From the NCBI GenBank assembly GCA_035293565.1, contig DATGMP010000138.1, positions 1-13,571 of the forward strand: a stretch of DNA of 13,571 bases, given 5' to 3'. The DNA comes from DATGMP01 sp035293565. GTDB lineage: Bacteria; Pseudomonadota; Alphaproteobacteria; BOG-932; Roseiterribacteraceae. The position numbers and the translations under genes are program-made. The notes under the pieces are model-generated. The model was given only the letters and a program-made list of their open reading frames with translations. It searched no databases and was not told where the DNA came from. Positions 6,426 through 12,439 of the stretch are shown piece by piece (within the stretch, counting starts at the first letter, position 1; each line of letters starts with the position of its first letter).

Positions 6426-7310
6426 ATGCAAATCACGCCGCTGGCGGAGGGTTTCGGCGCTGAGATCCATGGCGTGGGTCTCATCGATGTCGCCACGAGC
6501 GGCGCCGCTTATGATGCGGTGCGCGCCGCCTTCGAAGCTCACTCGCTGCTGCTCTTCCGCGATCAGATGGTGAGCGACAATGTTCAGGCCGCATTCTCGC
6601 GCGCCTTCGGCCCGCTTGAGATCGTGAAGATCGGCTCGGTCGGTCACGGCACCTTTTACAGCCGGCTCAACAATCTCGACGAGCACGGCAAGGTGGTGCC
6701 CGATGGCCATCGGCAATTGTTGCGCGCGCGGGCGAACCAGCTCTGGCACACCGATAGCTCGTTCAAGAAGACGCCGGCGCTTGCCTCGGTGCTTTCGGCG
6801 CGGCACGTGCCGGCAAGCGGCGGAGAGACGGAATTCGCCTCGACGCGGCTTCTCTGGGAACGACTTGCTCCAGCGCGCCAGGCGCAGTTGCGCGATCGGA
6901 TCGCAACGCATTCCTATGCCAATTCGCGCGACCAGATCGATCCGGAGCTGATGACGCCCGAAGAGCGCGCCGCCTTGCCGCCGGTCCAATGGCGTCTCAC
7001 CTGGCGCAATCCGGTGAATGGCCGTACCGCATTTTATATCGCCTCGCACGCCTATGCCGTGGCCGGGCTGAGCGACAATGAAGCGAAGGCACTGCTCGCC
7101 GAGCTCATCGCCGAAGCGACCCGGCCCGGCGCGACATATCTCCACCGCTGGCGGCAAGGCGATGTGATGATGTGGGACAACCGCGCCATGCTCCACCGCG
7201 GCCGCCCCTGGCCGGCGGTCGAGCCCCGCGTGATGGTGCGCACGACGATCCAGGCGACGGCCGCCGATGGGCTCGAGGACGTCCGGCCCGCTACCCGGCC
7301 TGCTCGATAA
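6426..7310 (+). CDS. TauD/TfdA-family Fe(II)/2-oxoglutarate dioxygenase (294 aa)
   Basis: The iron-binding triad is H108-x-D110 (NQLWHTDSSF) and H257 (DNRAMLHRGR), with R272 (VRTTI) as the likely 2-oxoglutarate anchor and the GGETEF segment in the expected place. It is clearly related to the dioxygenase at 4307-5230: LWHxDSSFK, SARxxPxSGG and MWDNR are shared. However, it has its own mid-section (residues 160-185), so the two probably differ in substrate. GAGGAG 7 bp before the ATG fixes the start. It lies 150 bp downstream of the PAL-like gene on the same strand; that gap has a weak TTTCAT-N18-CATAAT promoter candidate (6364-6393). Its last 20 bases overlap the convergent amidase gene. Confidence 0.9.
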   Translation: MQITPLAEGFGAEIHGVGLIDVATSGAAYDAVRAAFEAHSLLLFRDQMVSDNVQAAFSRAFGPLEIVKIGSVGHGTFYSRLNNLDEHGKVVPDGHRQLLRARANQLWHTDSSFKKTPALASVLSARHVPASGGETEFASTRLLWERLAPARQAQLRDRIATHSYANSRDQIDPELMTPEERAALPPVQWRLTWRNPVNGRTAFYIASHAYAVAGLSDNEAKALLAELIAEATRPGATYLHRWRQGDVMMWDNRAMLHRGRPWPAVEPRVMVRTTIQATAADGLEDVRPATRPAR

Positions 7311-8673
7311 ATCCGGCAAAGGCGATGGTGGTTTGGTCCTCCCAATACGGGCCGATGATCTGCACGCCCACGGGCAATCCCTCGGCACTACGCCCGACCG
7401 GGACGCAGGTCGAGGGCAGGCCCGGGAAAGTGGCGATACTGGACCAGGCAAGCTGGCTGAAATAGGGGACCTGAGCCCCATCGATCGTCAGCGTCCGGCC
7501 TTCCGGTGGACTGTCGTCATGGGGGAAGGCGGTGGTGCCAAAGGGCGGAGCCAAGACGACATCGAAGTCCTCGAAGAGGGCCGCCCAGCTCCGGCGCACA
7601 GCTTCGCGCATATTGAGTCCCATGATCCAAGCCTCGGCACTCATCGGCGGCGGAGCCCCTTCCGGTTGCGGCCTGCCGAGGGTCATCAAAACCTGCAACA
7701 TGGCGAGATACTGGCCGTGCGCCGCCGCGAGGTCAGGCAGCCGAGGGCTCCTGCGCTCGACTTTGGCACCGGCATTGGCGAGGCGGTCGGCCAAGCCATG
7801 CAAAATGCCGATGATCTCGCGGCTGACCGCCGCCAGAGGATGATTGTCAAGGATCAGCACCCTGAAGTCGCCTATGCGGCGCCCACGGGGCGACGGCAGA
7901 TCAAGCCGCCAAGCTTTTGCATAGTCGCCGGTAGGGCCTGCCAGCACGGAGAGGGCTAAGGCAAGATCGCCGGCCGTGCGCGCCATCGGCCCGATCACCC
8001 CAAGCTCGATATCGGTGCCGCCGATCACGGCAGGCGGGCTGTGGCCGGCGAGAGGTACGAGACCCCAGCTTGGCTTATGTCCGAACACGCCGCAGAAATG
8101 CGCCGGTACGCGAATCGAGCCGCCGATATCCGAGCCCAATTCGAGCGGAACCATGCCCGCCGCAAGCGCCGCCGCCGATCCGCCCGATGAGCCGCCAGGA
8201 GTGCGTTCGAGATTGTGTGGGTTCCGCGTGCGGCCGTAGACCGGATTATTGCTCTGCCAGTCGGCAAGATTGGGCGGCACATTGGTCTTGCCCAGGATCA
8301 CCGCGCCGGCAGCCTTCAGCCGAGCCACGCCGACGGCGTCTACCGTGGCCGTCCAAGCAGCGAAGGGTTCGAGCCCCCATGTCGAGGGCATGCCGACGGT
8401 GTGGTTCGCCTCCTTGACCGTCATCGGGACACCCAAGAGCGGCCGACGATCACCCCGTGCCAATGCCTGGTCCGCCGCTTTGGCCGCCGCTCGCGCCCGA
8501 TCGAAATCGCGGACGACCACCGCATTGATCTTGCCGTCCAGCGCCTCGATGCGCGCGATGGCCGCCTCGGCTAGGTCAATGGCCCGCACCTCGCGGCGCG
8601 CCAGCGCTTGGACCATCTGGCTGGCCGCGGCTGTGGGATAGTCAAGGGTGGCAGCAGCCTTCTTTGTCATCAT
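7291..8673 (-). CDS. Amidase-signature hydrolase (460 aa)
   Basis: The full amidase-signature catalytic set is present with correct spacing: Lys87 in MTVKEAN, cis-Ser162 in PGGSSGGSAAA and nucleophile Ser186 in GSDIGGSIRVP (75 and 24 residues apart, as in fatty acid amide hydrolase). These enzymes hydrolyse primary amides and related carboxamides. The length fits, the C-terminal GLPSTCVPVG and LPVGVQIIGP segments are typical, and there is no signal peptide. Two adjacent ATGs at 8673 and 8670 follow GGGAG by 4 and 7 bp; either may be used. A longer open extension upstream lacks family similarity. Its 3' end overlaps the second dioxygenase by 20 bp on opposite strands. With the PAL-like lyase nearby, a primary amide released by that enzyme is a plausible substrate, but this is inference. 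Confidence 0.92.
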   Translation of the reverse strand: MMTKKAAATLDYPTAAASQMVQALARREVRAIDLAEAAIARIEALDGKINAVVVRDFDRARAAAKAADQALARGDRRPLLGVPMTVKEANHTVGMPSTWGLEPFAAWTATVDAVGVARLKAAGAVILGKTNVPPNLADWQSNNPVYGRTRNPHNLERTPGGSSGGSAAALAAGMVPLELGSDIGGSIRVPAHFCGVFGHKPSWGLVPLAGHSPPAVIGGTDIELGVIGPMARTAGDLALALSVLAGPTGDYAKAWRLDLPSPRGRRIGDFRVLILDNHPLAAVSREIIGILHGLADRLANAGAKVERRSPRLPDLAAAHGQYLAMLQVLMTLGRPQPEGAPPPMSAEAWIMGLNMREAVRRSWAALFEDFDVVLAPPFGTTAFPHDDSPPEGRTLTIDGAQVPYFSQLAWSSIATFPGLPSTCVPVGRSAEGLPVGVQIIGPYWEDQTTIAFAGFIEQAG

Positions 8674-8764
8674 TGTGCTCCCGCTGTCGTTCTGCCGATA
8701 TCTACCACCAAGATTGGCGCGTGAATGCCACCGTAACTTCCTTGAGCCCGATTGCGCACGAGCT

Positions 8765-8794
8765 TTGTGAACACGAGCATGGTTGTCGTAGACT
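8765..8794 (+). promoter_or_regulatory. Possible sigma-70 promoter for the secreted 165-aa protein
   Basis: TTGTGA (8765-8770), 18 bases, then TAGACT (8789-8794) resembles a housekeeping promoter with its start about 15 bases before the ribosome site of the next gene. Confidence 0.35.
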
Positions 8795-8816
8795 GGCGCG
8801 TGGCAAGGAGGCAACG

Positions 8817-9314
8817 ATGAAGACGACCGCTCTCATACTCGCATGCGGGCTCGCTCTGATGCCAGCCGCCTTCGCCGCTCAGTTCCAACCCTATCCGGGA
8901 GCGACACTGAACGATGAACTCACCAAGGAGGTTCACGCCGAATTGGCGAAAGCGCGGCCCCGCGCGCAGTTGCTCTATGGCGAGCCGAAGATCTACACGA
9001 CAACGGCCTCTTTCGAAGAGGTATTGGCGTTCTACAAAAACCTAGGCGCGAAAGAGTTCATGCTCGCGACGCCGTACTCGACGGGGCCGCACGAAGAAAC
9101 AATTCCTGCTGAAATGATCGAAGGCGCGCCTCCCGGCGGCATCAAGTTCAAGAAGGCGATTCTTATTCTCGATGGTTCCCCCGAACCGTATAAGAGCACG
9201 TGCTGGGTGGAAATCTCCTATCCCCTTGCGGGGAAAATGGTGGGCAAAAAGATCAGAGATATCGAAAAAGTGACGGGCATCACGTATGTAAACAAGAGCG
9301 AGCCGCTCGACTGA
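8817..9314 (+). CDS. Secreted hypothetical protein (165 aa)
   Basis: A clear signal peptide (MKTTALILACGLALMPAAFA, cleavage near residue 20) precedes a small soluble domain of about 145 residues. The sequence starts FQPYPGATLNDEL and contains TTTASFEEVLAFYKNLG, a pattern seen in uncharacterised periplasmic proteins where a 'YPGA' start precedes a 'V-x-x-FYK' helix. No catalytic motif is evident. AGGAGG 6 bp before the ATG at 8817 fixes the start; the open frame extends 51 codons further upstream but without a start site and against the amidase 5' region. Cys10 is not in a proper lipobox, so it is predicted periplasmic rather than lipidated. It is divergent from the amidase, with 143 bp between the starts. 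Confidence 0.75.
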   Translation: MKTTALILACGLALMPAAFAAQFQPYPGATLNDELTKEVHAELAKARPRAQLLYGEPKIYTTTASFEEVLAFYKNLGAKEFMLATPYSTGPHEETIPAEMIEGAPPGGIKFKKAILILDGSPEPYKSTCWVEISYPLAGKMVGKKIRDIEKVTGITYVNKSEPLD

Positions 9315-9385
9315 ACTGACTTCATATCGAGCAGGCCGGCTCCTGCCGCTTCAAGAGATAGCGCGATCCGGATGGCCGTGACGGC

Positions 9386-9499
9386 TCACCAACGAATCGC
9401 CATGCGGGTAAAATCGAGGCCGACGAGAAAGGCGGCGATGAGCGCCGTGCTCCAGAAGAGGATCTCGTCAAAGTGCCTTCGACGCCAAAAACTGCGCAT
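9386..9499 (-). CDS. Small membrane peptide (37 aa)
   Basis: The frame encodes MRSFWRRRHFDEILFWSTAL followed by IAAFLVGLDFTRMAIRW. A basic N-terminus (WRRRHF) is followed by one hydrophobic helix (about residues 13-28) and a short basic tail, so a single-pass inner-membrane peptide with the N-terminus inside is predicted. GGAG lies 6 bp before the ATG at 9499. It is too short for default gene callers, which probably explains why it would be missed. I recognise no family. A second tiny minus-strand membrane peptide starts 217 bp upstream, and the two could share a transcript. Confidence 0.55.
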   Translation of the reverse strand: MRSFWRRRHFDEILFWSTALIAAFLVGLDFTRMAIRW

Positions 9500-9623
9500 T
9501 TTCGCTCCAGAATCTGATGGCAGATCGTATGGCCGCACGATTCGGCGCTGCAAGGGTCAGTATCGGCGCACTATCGGATTCATCAACGGTGTGGCCGGTG
9601 GGACACAGAGGCGCGCTGGAGCG

Positions 9624-9716
9624 TCATGCCGTGGCGGGCGCCGCATCCATGAGCGCAGCGTCGATCCCGCCGGCAAAAGCCGCGGCCGCGAGCGCGATCA
9701 ACAAATATTTGAGCAT
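9624..9716 (-). CDS. Small secreted or membrane peptide (30 aa)
   Basis: The frame encodes a 30-residue peptide, MLKYLLIALAAAAFAGGIDA followed by ALMDAAPATA. One Lys and then a hydrophobic stretch (residues 4-18) make it look like a bare membrane anchor or signal-like peptide. AGAGGA lies 5 bp before the ATG at 9716. A GGAAC-N16-CGTG box on the same strand at 9894-9918 is a weak EcfG-like promoter candidate but lies 178 bp upstream. Function unknown. Confidence 0.5.
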   Translation of the reverse strand: MLKYLLIALAAAAFAGGIDAALMDAAPATA

Positions 9717-9926
9717 TGGCGTCCTCTGCGCTTCGTTTGATCTCGTCTCATCATCGCGGAGGGCTGTCGCAAGCATGCGTGACGGTCGTCACCAAAGCCG
9801 ACGCCAAAATGGCGACTTGTGCGGTCCGTCACAGAGCAGGCCGGAGAGGCATATCGCCCTATGACGCGCATCACACGCGATCGGCCGAAGCATCACGATA
9901 ATAATCACACAATGTTCCCCTCCCTC

Positions 9927-9956
9927 GCCCCGCCTTCATCGGCGGGGCCTTTGTTT
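9927..9956 (+). terminator. Plus-strand Rho-independent terminator, possibly of an unannotated sRNA
   Basis: An 8-bp perfect stem (GCCCCGCC at 9927-9934, GGCGGGGC at 9941-9948, 6-base loop) is followed by CTTTGTTT. The nearest upstream plus-strand gene ends at 9314, so the terminated transcript is unknown. Directly before the stem is a C-rich, anti-Shine-Dalgarno-like CCCCUCCCU (9917-9925) and a GATAAT -10-like box at 9897-9902, compatible with a short RNA of about 45 to 60 bases. Apart from this, the 319 bases from 9717 to 10035 show nothing I can support as a gene. Confidence 0.55.
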
Positions 9957-10035
9957 GGTGTCATTCACGATGTGCAGCAACGGTCACCATTTCGCCGCGC
10001 TCCTGTCGCCGCAATGTCGTCGATCGGACGCGATT

Positions 10036-10236
10036 ATGCCCATGTGGTCAGGACAGGAGAGCGACACGCTGTACTTCGGCAATCGCGAGCCATCGCTAGA
10101 CGAGTTTTTCAACGATCCGATTGTTCGGCTCCTCTTGGCACGCGACGGTTTGCCGTTAGAGGCAGCTCGTGCCCTCACCGAGAGGGCGCGACGGCAATTG
10201 CACCAGCGGCGCCCGTCAACGGGAGAGGCAAACTGA
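10036..10236 (+). CDS. Small hypothetical protein (66 aa)
   Basis: The core SLDEFFNDPIVRLLLARDGL resembles a short motif common in tiny alphaproteobacterial proteins, where 'LDE-x-x-x-D-P-(I/V)-V-x-x-(L/V)-M/L-x-x-DG' forms a helix pair. A basic helix (ALTERARRQLHQRR) follows. It is soluble with no signal peptide. The start is uncertain: ATGs at 10036 and 10042 both lack a strong Shine-Dalgarno, and the frame is open back to an ATG at 9970 just past the terminator at 9927-9956. No function can be named. Confidence 0.6.
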   Translation: MPMWSGQESDTLYFGNREPSLDEFFNDPIVRLLLARDGLPLEAARALTERARRQLHQRRPSTGEAN

Positions 10237-10360
10237 TCAGGATACGAACAGTCCGAAAGCGAGCACACGCCATGCGCTGGCGGTCGAGCGCGCCCATGAT
10301 GAGCATGGCGGCGACCGCAAGACAGAACGCTGCGGCGGCGTGGAGCTGGGCAAGGGTCAT
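10175..10360 (-). CDS. Possible small membrane protein (61 aa), low confidence
   Basis: The frame reads MTLAQLHAAAAFCLAVAAML and continues into a second hydrophobic stretch near residues 37-56, so two membrane helices are conceivable. The first 35 codons have high G/C third positions, the rest do not. There is no Shine-Dalgarno, and the 3' end overlaps the convergent 66-aa gene by 62 bp. The remainder of the 10237-10598 gap shows only a poor plus-strand frame (10370-10555). Confidence 0.35.
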   Translation of the reverse strand: MTLAQLHAAAAFCLAVAAMLIMGALDRQRMACARFRTVRILISLPLPLTGAAGAIAVAPSR

Positions 10361-10598
10361 GGAGCCGGCATGAACAGGCGTCGTTCGGGCCGCTCCTTAA
10401 ACGGGGGGAGTGTCGCCGGAGCGGCCCTGGCCATAAGGGTGGTCATGGTTGCATTGAAAACGCCCCGTTCGCGGCACGGTTCCATCGCTCGTCGCACGCA
10501 GGGAACAAGCGACGGATCATGGCGCCTATCGTTGGGGACCGATGTTTGCCGCTAAGGGATGATGACGAGCGCACCCGATCGGCGGAGGGCTCTACCTC

Positions 10599-10805
10599 AT
10601 GAATCGATGGCGCAAGCGGGCGGGGGATCTCCGAAGGTTGGCCAGCCGAACTCACCATCGCATGACCCAGGAAGGATTGCTGCGCATGGCGGAGATCCAT
10701 GAACATCTCGCTGACGAGGCCGAACGGCGCTGGCAGCAGCAACGCGAAGATGAGACGCGGCGGTCGGATCAATCTCCGGATAGAACGCGCGAATTGCAGG
10801 CATGA
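10599..10805 (+). CDS. Small helical hypothetical protein (68 aa)
   Basis: The sequence RAGDLRRLASRTHHRMTQEGLLRMAEIHEHLADEAERRW matches a widespread small alphaproteobacterial pattern (R-A-x-x-L-R-x-L-A ... L-L-x-x-A-x-x-Y/H-x-x-L-A) predicted to form a helical hairpin. It is soluble and highly charged, with no signal peptide. GGAGGG lies about 8 bp before the ATG. A second, 45-aa open frame with its own good ribosome site begins 20 bp after the stop, so the two are probably one operon. Function unknown. The minus-strand frame across the same bases (10443-10817) is an antisense shadow. Confidence 0.7.
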   Translation: MNRWRKRAGDLRRLASRTHHRMTQEGLLRMAEIHEHLADEAERRWQQQREDETRRSDQSPDRTRELQA

Positions 10806-10825
10806 AGGGATCGCCAAGGAGTTTG

Positions 10826-10963
10826 ATGCTATCGGCCATCAACCGCGCGAGCGGCTGGTGGACGAGCGCCATCGTGAGCACAATTCAGCGTCAGCAGCGC
10901 GAGACTGCCAAGATGATCGTGAAGACCTGGAAGCCGCGGCGAAAGAGGAGGCGCCAGAAATAA
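10826..10963 (+). CDS. Small basic protein (45 aa)
   Basis: The frame encodes MLSAINRASGWWTSAIVSTI, then QRQQRETAKMIVKTW and a tail KPRRKRRRQK. An amphipathic or weakly hydrophobic N-terminal half is joined to a strongly basic C-terminus, which would suit a nucleic-acid, ribosome or membrane-surface contact. AGGAG lies 5 bp before the ATG. It follows the 68-aa gene by 20 bp on the same strand. It is too short for standard gene prediction. No family is recognised; 10964-11034 beyond it is empty. Confidence 0.55.
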   Translation: MLSAINRASGWWTSAIVSTIQRQQRETAKMIVKTWKPRRKRRRQK

Positions 10964-11034
10964 CCCGCTGGCCCCTCGCCCCTCCGATTGGGTCACCTCG
11001 GCATTTGCCTGCGCCTCGGCCGTTCCCGGCGGGT

Positions 11035-11370
11035 TCAGCGTCCCTTAATGAGATAACCGACCATGAAGCCAACCGCGCCGGCCATGAGCAAGGCAACCAG
11101 TGGATTCTCTCTCGTCATCTGGACAGCTTGCCGCGACGCTTGTTCACCGCGAGAATAAAGGTCATCCGCCATCTGCTTGGCTTGCGGTGCGGCCTTGTCT
11201 ACCGCTTCGCGCGCTGACTCGCTCATCTCGTCGATCGTGCTCTTGGCCTTCTCGGCGAGCGGCGATGCAGCTTCCGCCACTCTCTTTGCGCGCTCGCGAG
11301 CATCTTGAACCGTGCTCCCCGCCTGTCTCGCCAGTGTGTCGGCGGCCCGTTGAACTGTATCACTGGACAT
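11035..11370 (-). CDS. DUF883/ElaB-like membrane-anchored protein (111 aa)
   Basis: The layout is that of the ElaB/YqjD/DUF883 group: a long charged helical domain rich in Ala, Glu, Lys and Gln (residues 1-85), then R-ENP-LVALLMAGAVGFMVGYLIKG as a C-terminal membrane anchor (about 91-108) with the typical ENP and glycine pattern. E. coli relatives are stationary-phase inner-membrane proteins that associate with ribosomes. GAGGG about 6 bp before the ATG at 11370 supports this start over the in-frame ATG 15 bases upstream. Predicted to sit in the inner membrane with its helical domain in the cytoplasm. Confidence 0.8.
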   Translation of the reverse strand: MSSDTVQRAADTLARQAGSTVQDARERAKRVAEAASPLAEKAKSTIDEMSESAREAVDKAAPQAKQMADDLYSRGEQASRQAVQMTRENPLVALLMAGAVGFMVGYLIKGR

Positions 11371-11615
11371 GCGGCCCTCATGCATTTCGATAGGCGATAA
11401 AAGACAAACACGCGGATCCCGTCATTTATCCGGCCCATGAGTTTAGCCGCAGTAGCGAAGTCACCACGTCCCATCTTGGTTCACCCCGGAACCGCGCGGC
11501 GCCCAGCCGCCTTGTCCCGAGATCGCCAAGATGAATCCCCAAGATCGTCATAATTGATCGGGATGACGGAGCGCGCTTGACCCGTTTTTCTCAGGTGTTT
11601 CTTGGGATCACGGCA

Positions 11616-11741
11616 ATGCGCGATTTTCTCCGTGATTGGCAACGTTGGACGGTGGGTGAGCGCTTGGTTGCCGCCGCGCTTCTCGCTCTGATGCTGGTCG
11701 GCATCACCTCTACGCTCGCGCTCGGCACCCATCTGCACTGA
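11616..11741 (+). CDS. Small membrane peptide (41 aa)
   Basis: The frame encodes MRDFLRDWQRWTVGERLVAA followed by ALLALMLVGITSTLALGTHLH. A charged, Trp-containing N-terminus leads into one transmembrane helix (about residues 17-36). Codon third positions are G/C-rich across the helix. The ribosome site is weak (GGGA about 9 bp upstream), and the only promoter hint is a CTTGACC about 40 bp upstream. A 44-bp palindrome lies 15 bp after the stop. Function unknown. The overlapping minus-strand frame (11481-11738) is Arg-rich and treated as a shadow. Confidence 0.5.
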   Translation: MRDFLRDWQRWTVGERLVAAALLALMLVGITSTLALGTHLH

Positions 11742-11756
11742 GCCGGATCAACACGG

Positions 11757-11800
11757 TCGGCGATCCATAAGTGGCCTCATCGCCACATATGGATCGCCGA
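11757..11800. repeat. 44-bp near-perfect palindrome
   Basis: Arms of 13 bp (TCGGCGATCCATA at 11757-11769; TATGGATCGCCGA at 11788-11800) match perfectly. Inside them, after one A/A mismatch, GTGGC (11771-11775) pairs with GCCAC (11782-11786) around a 6-base loop. In all, 18 of 19 possible pairs form. There is no T-run for a simple terminator. It lies between the 41-aa gene and the promoter of the response regulator, so it could be a transcript-end hairpin, an operator or a dispersed repeat. Confidence 0.75.
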
Positions 11801-11806
11801 GCCACT

Positions 11807-11834
11807 TTGAGTGTTTGTCACCATTCGCTATTGT
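11807..11834 (+). promoter_or_regulatory. Possible sigma-70 promoter of the response regulator
   Basis: TTGAGT (11807-11812), 16 bases, then TATTGT (11829-11834) precedes the start codon at 11856 and begins 7 bp after the 44-bp palindrome. Confidence 0.4.
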
Positions 11835-11855
11835 CCCGCGAACCAGGGACGCGCG

Positions 11856-12245
11856 ATGGCCAGAATACTGCTCGTGGAAGACGATATCGATGTGCGGCCG
11901 CTCATGCAGCACATCCTGAGCGCCGCCGGCTATGAGGTGACGGCGGTAGAGACCGTCACGAACGCTCTGAAGCTGATCGGCGCGCAGCCGTTTGATCTCA
12001 TCATTACCGACGCGAACTTGCCGGATGGCAGCGGGCTTAAAGTCGCCGATGCCGCTGCGGCCGCAGGTCTCAAGGCACTGGTCATCACCGGCCATGGGCT
12101 GAGCCTGCAGCCAGGAAGCCTCGCGGCTTATGACTATCTGCTCAAGCCGCTTCGCCCCCATGAGCTGGTAGAGGCAATCAGGAAGCGCTTGGCGCCAAAG
12201 GACGGCGATGCCGACGTGATACCGCTGCCGAAGCGTCCTACCTAA
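11856..12245 (+). CDS. Single-domain response regulator receiver (129 aa)
   Basis: This is a complete receiver (CheY-like) domain with no output domain: acidic pocket E8-D9-D10, phosphoacceptor Asp52 (LIITDANLPDGSG), switch Thr78 (VITGH) and Lys97 (YLLKPLRP). The C-terminal 20 residues (APKDGDADVIPLPKRPT) are a short tail. Such stand-alone receivers relay phosphate or bind partner proteins rather than DNA. No histidine kinase is in the window, so it is an orphan. AGGGA about 6 bp before the ATG at 11856 supports this start; the frame extends 15 codons further upstream without a ribosome site. A weak hairpin (CGTCC/GGACG) just after the stop has no T-run. Confidence 0.88.
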   Translation: MARILLVEDDIDVRPLMQHILSAAGYEVTAVETVTNALKLIGAQPFDLIITDANLPDGSGLKVADAAAAAGLKALVITGHGLSLQPGSLAAYDYLLKPLRPHELVEAIRKRLAPKDGDADVIPLPKRPT

Positions 12246-12357
12246 GCACGATCCAATCGTCCTTGCGGGACGGCGCGAGCTGACATCGGCGCCCGAGAGA
12301 GCGAAAGCTGCCGGCGCGTGGCTCGCGCGCTGAAAACAGCCAAGTCATTGATTTAAG

Positions 12358-12409
12358 TGGTGGGCACGACAGGGATTGAACCTGTGACCCCTACCATGTC
12401 AAGGTAGTG
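12358..12409 (-). pseudogene. tRNA-Val(GAC) 3' fragment = attachment site (att) of the integrated element
   Basis: The minus strand carries the 3' part of tRNA-Val: anticodon arm CTACC-TTGACAT-GGTAG (anticodon GAC), variable loop, T-arm ACAGG-TTCAATC-CCTGT, acceptor strand CGTGCCC, discriminator A and encoded CCA. The D-arm and 5' acceptor strand are missing; the sequence diverges just past the anticodon stem at about 12410. The break is on the integrase side, so this is the leftover 3' end after integration. The element extends rightwards, and an intact tRNA-Val is expected at its far end. Confidence 0.88.
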
Positions 12410-12439
12410 GATCAACATTTACGCTACCTTACCGCGCCA

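Noticed and set aside
6366..7481. 371-codon minus-strand open frame
   Set aside because: Antisense to the second dioxygenase and the amidase end; Arg/Pro-rich with no ribosome site and no family pattern.
7267..7959. 230-codon plus-strand open frame
   Set aside because: Antisense to the amidase-signature hydrolase, which has full catalytic motifs.
8817..8850. Lipobox-like LILAC in the 165-aa secreted protein
   Set aside because: Leu at the -2 position and only nine residues before the Cys do not fit a lipoprotein signal; the later AFA site fits signal peptidase I.
9894..9918. GGAAC-N16-CGTG on the minus strand
   Set aside because: Last -10 base differs and it is 178 bases from the nearest start; GGAAC alone is expected many times by chance in a window this size.
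10502..10535. GGAAC followed by CGTT on the plus strand
   Set aside because: The spacing is 23 bases, outside the 16-17 of EcfG promoters.
10370..10555. 61-codon plus-strand frame with GGAG 5 bp upstream
   Set aside because: The peptide is low-complexity and Arg/Ser-rich with no helix or motif and poor codon bias; insufficient to call.
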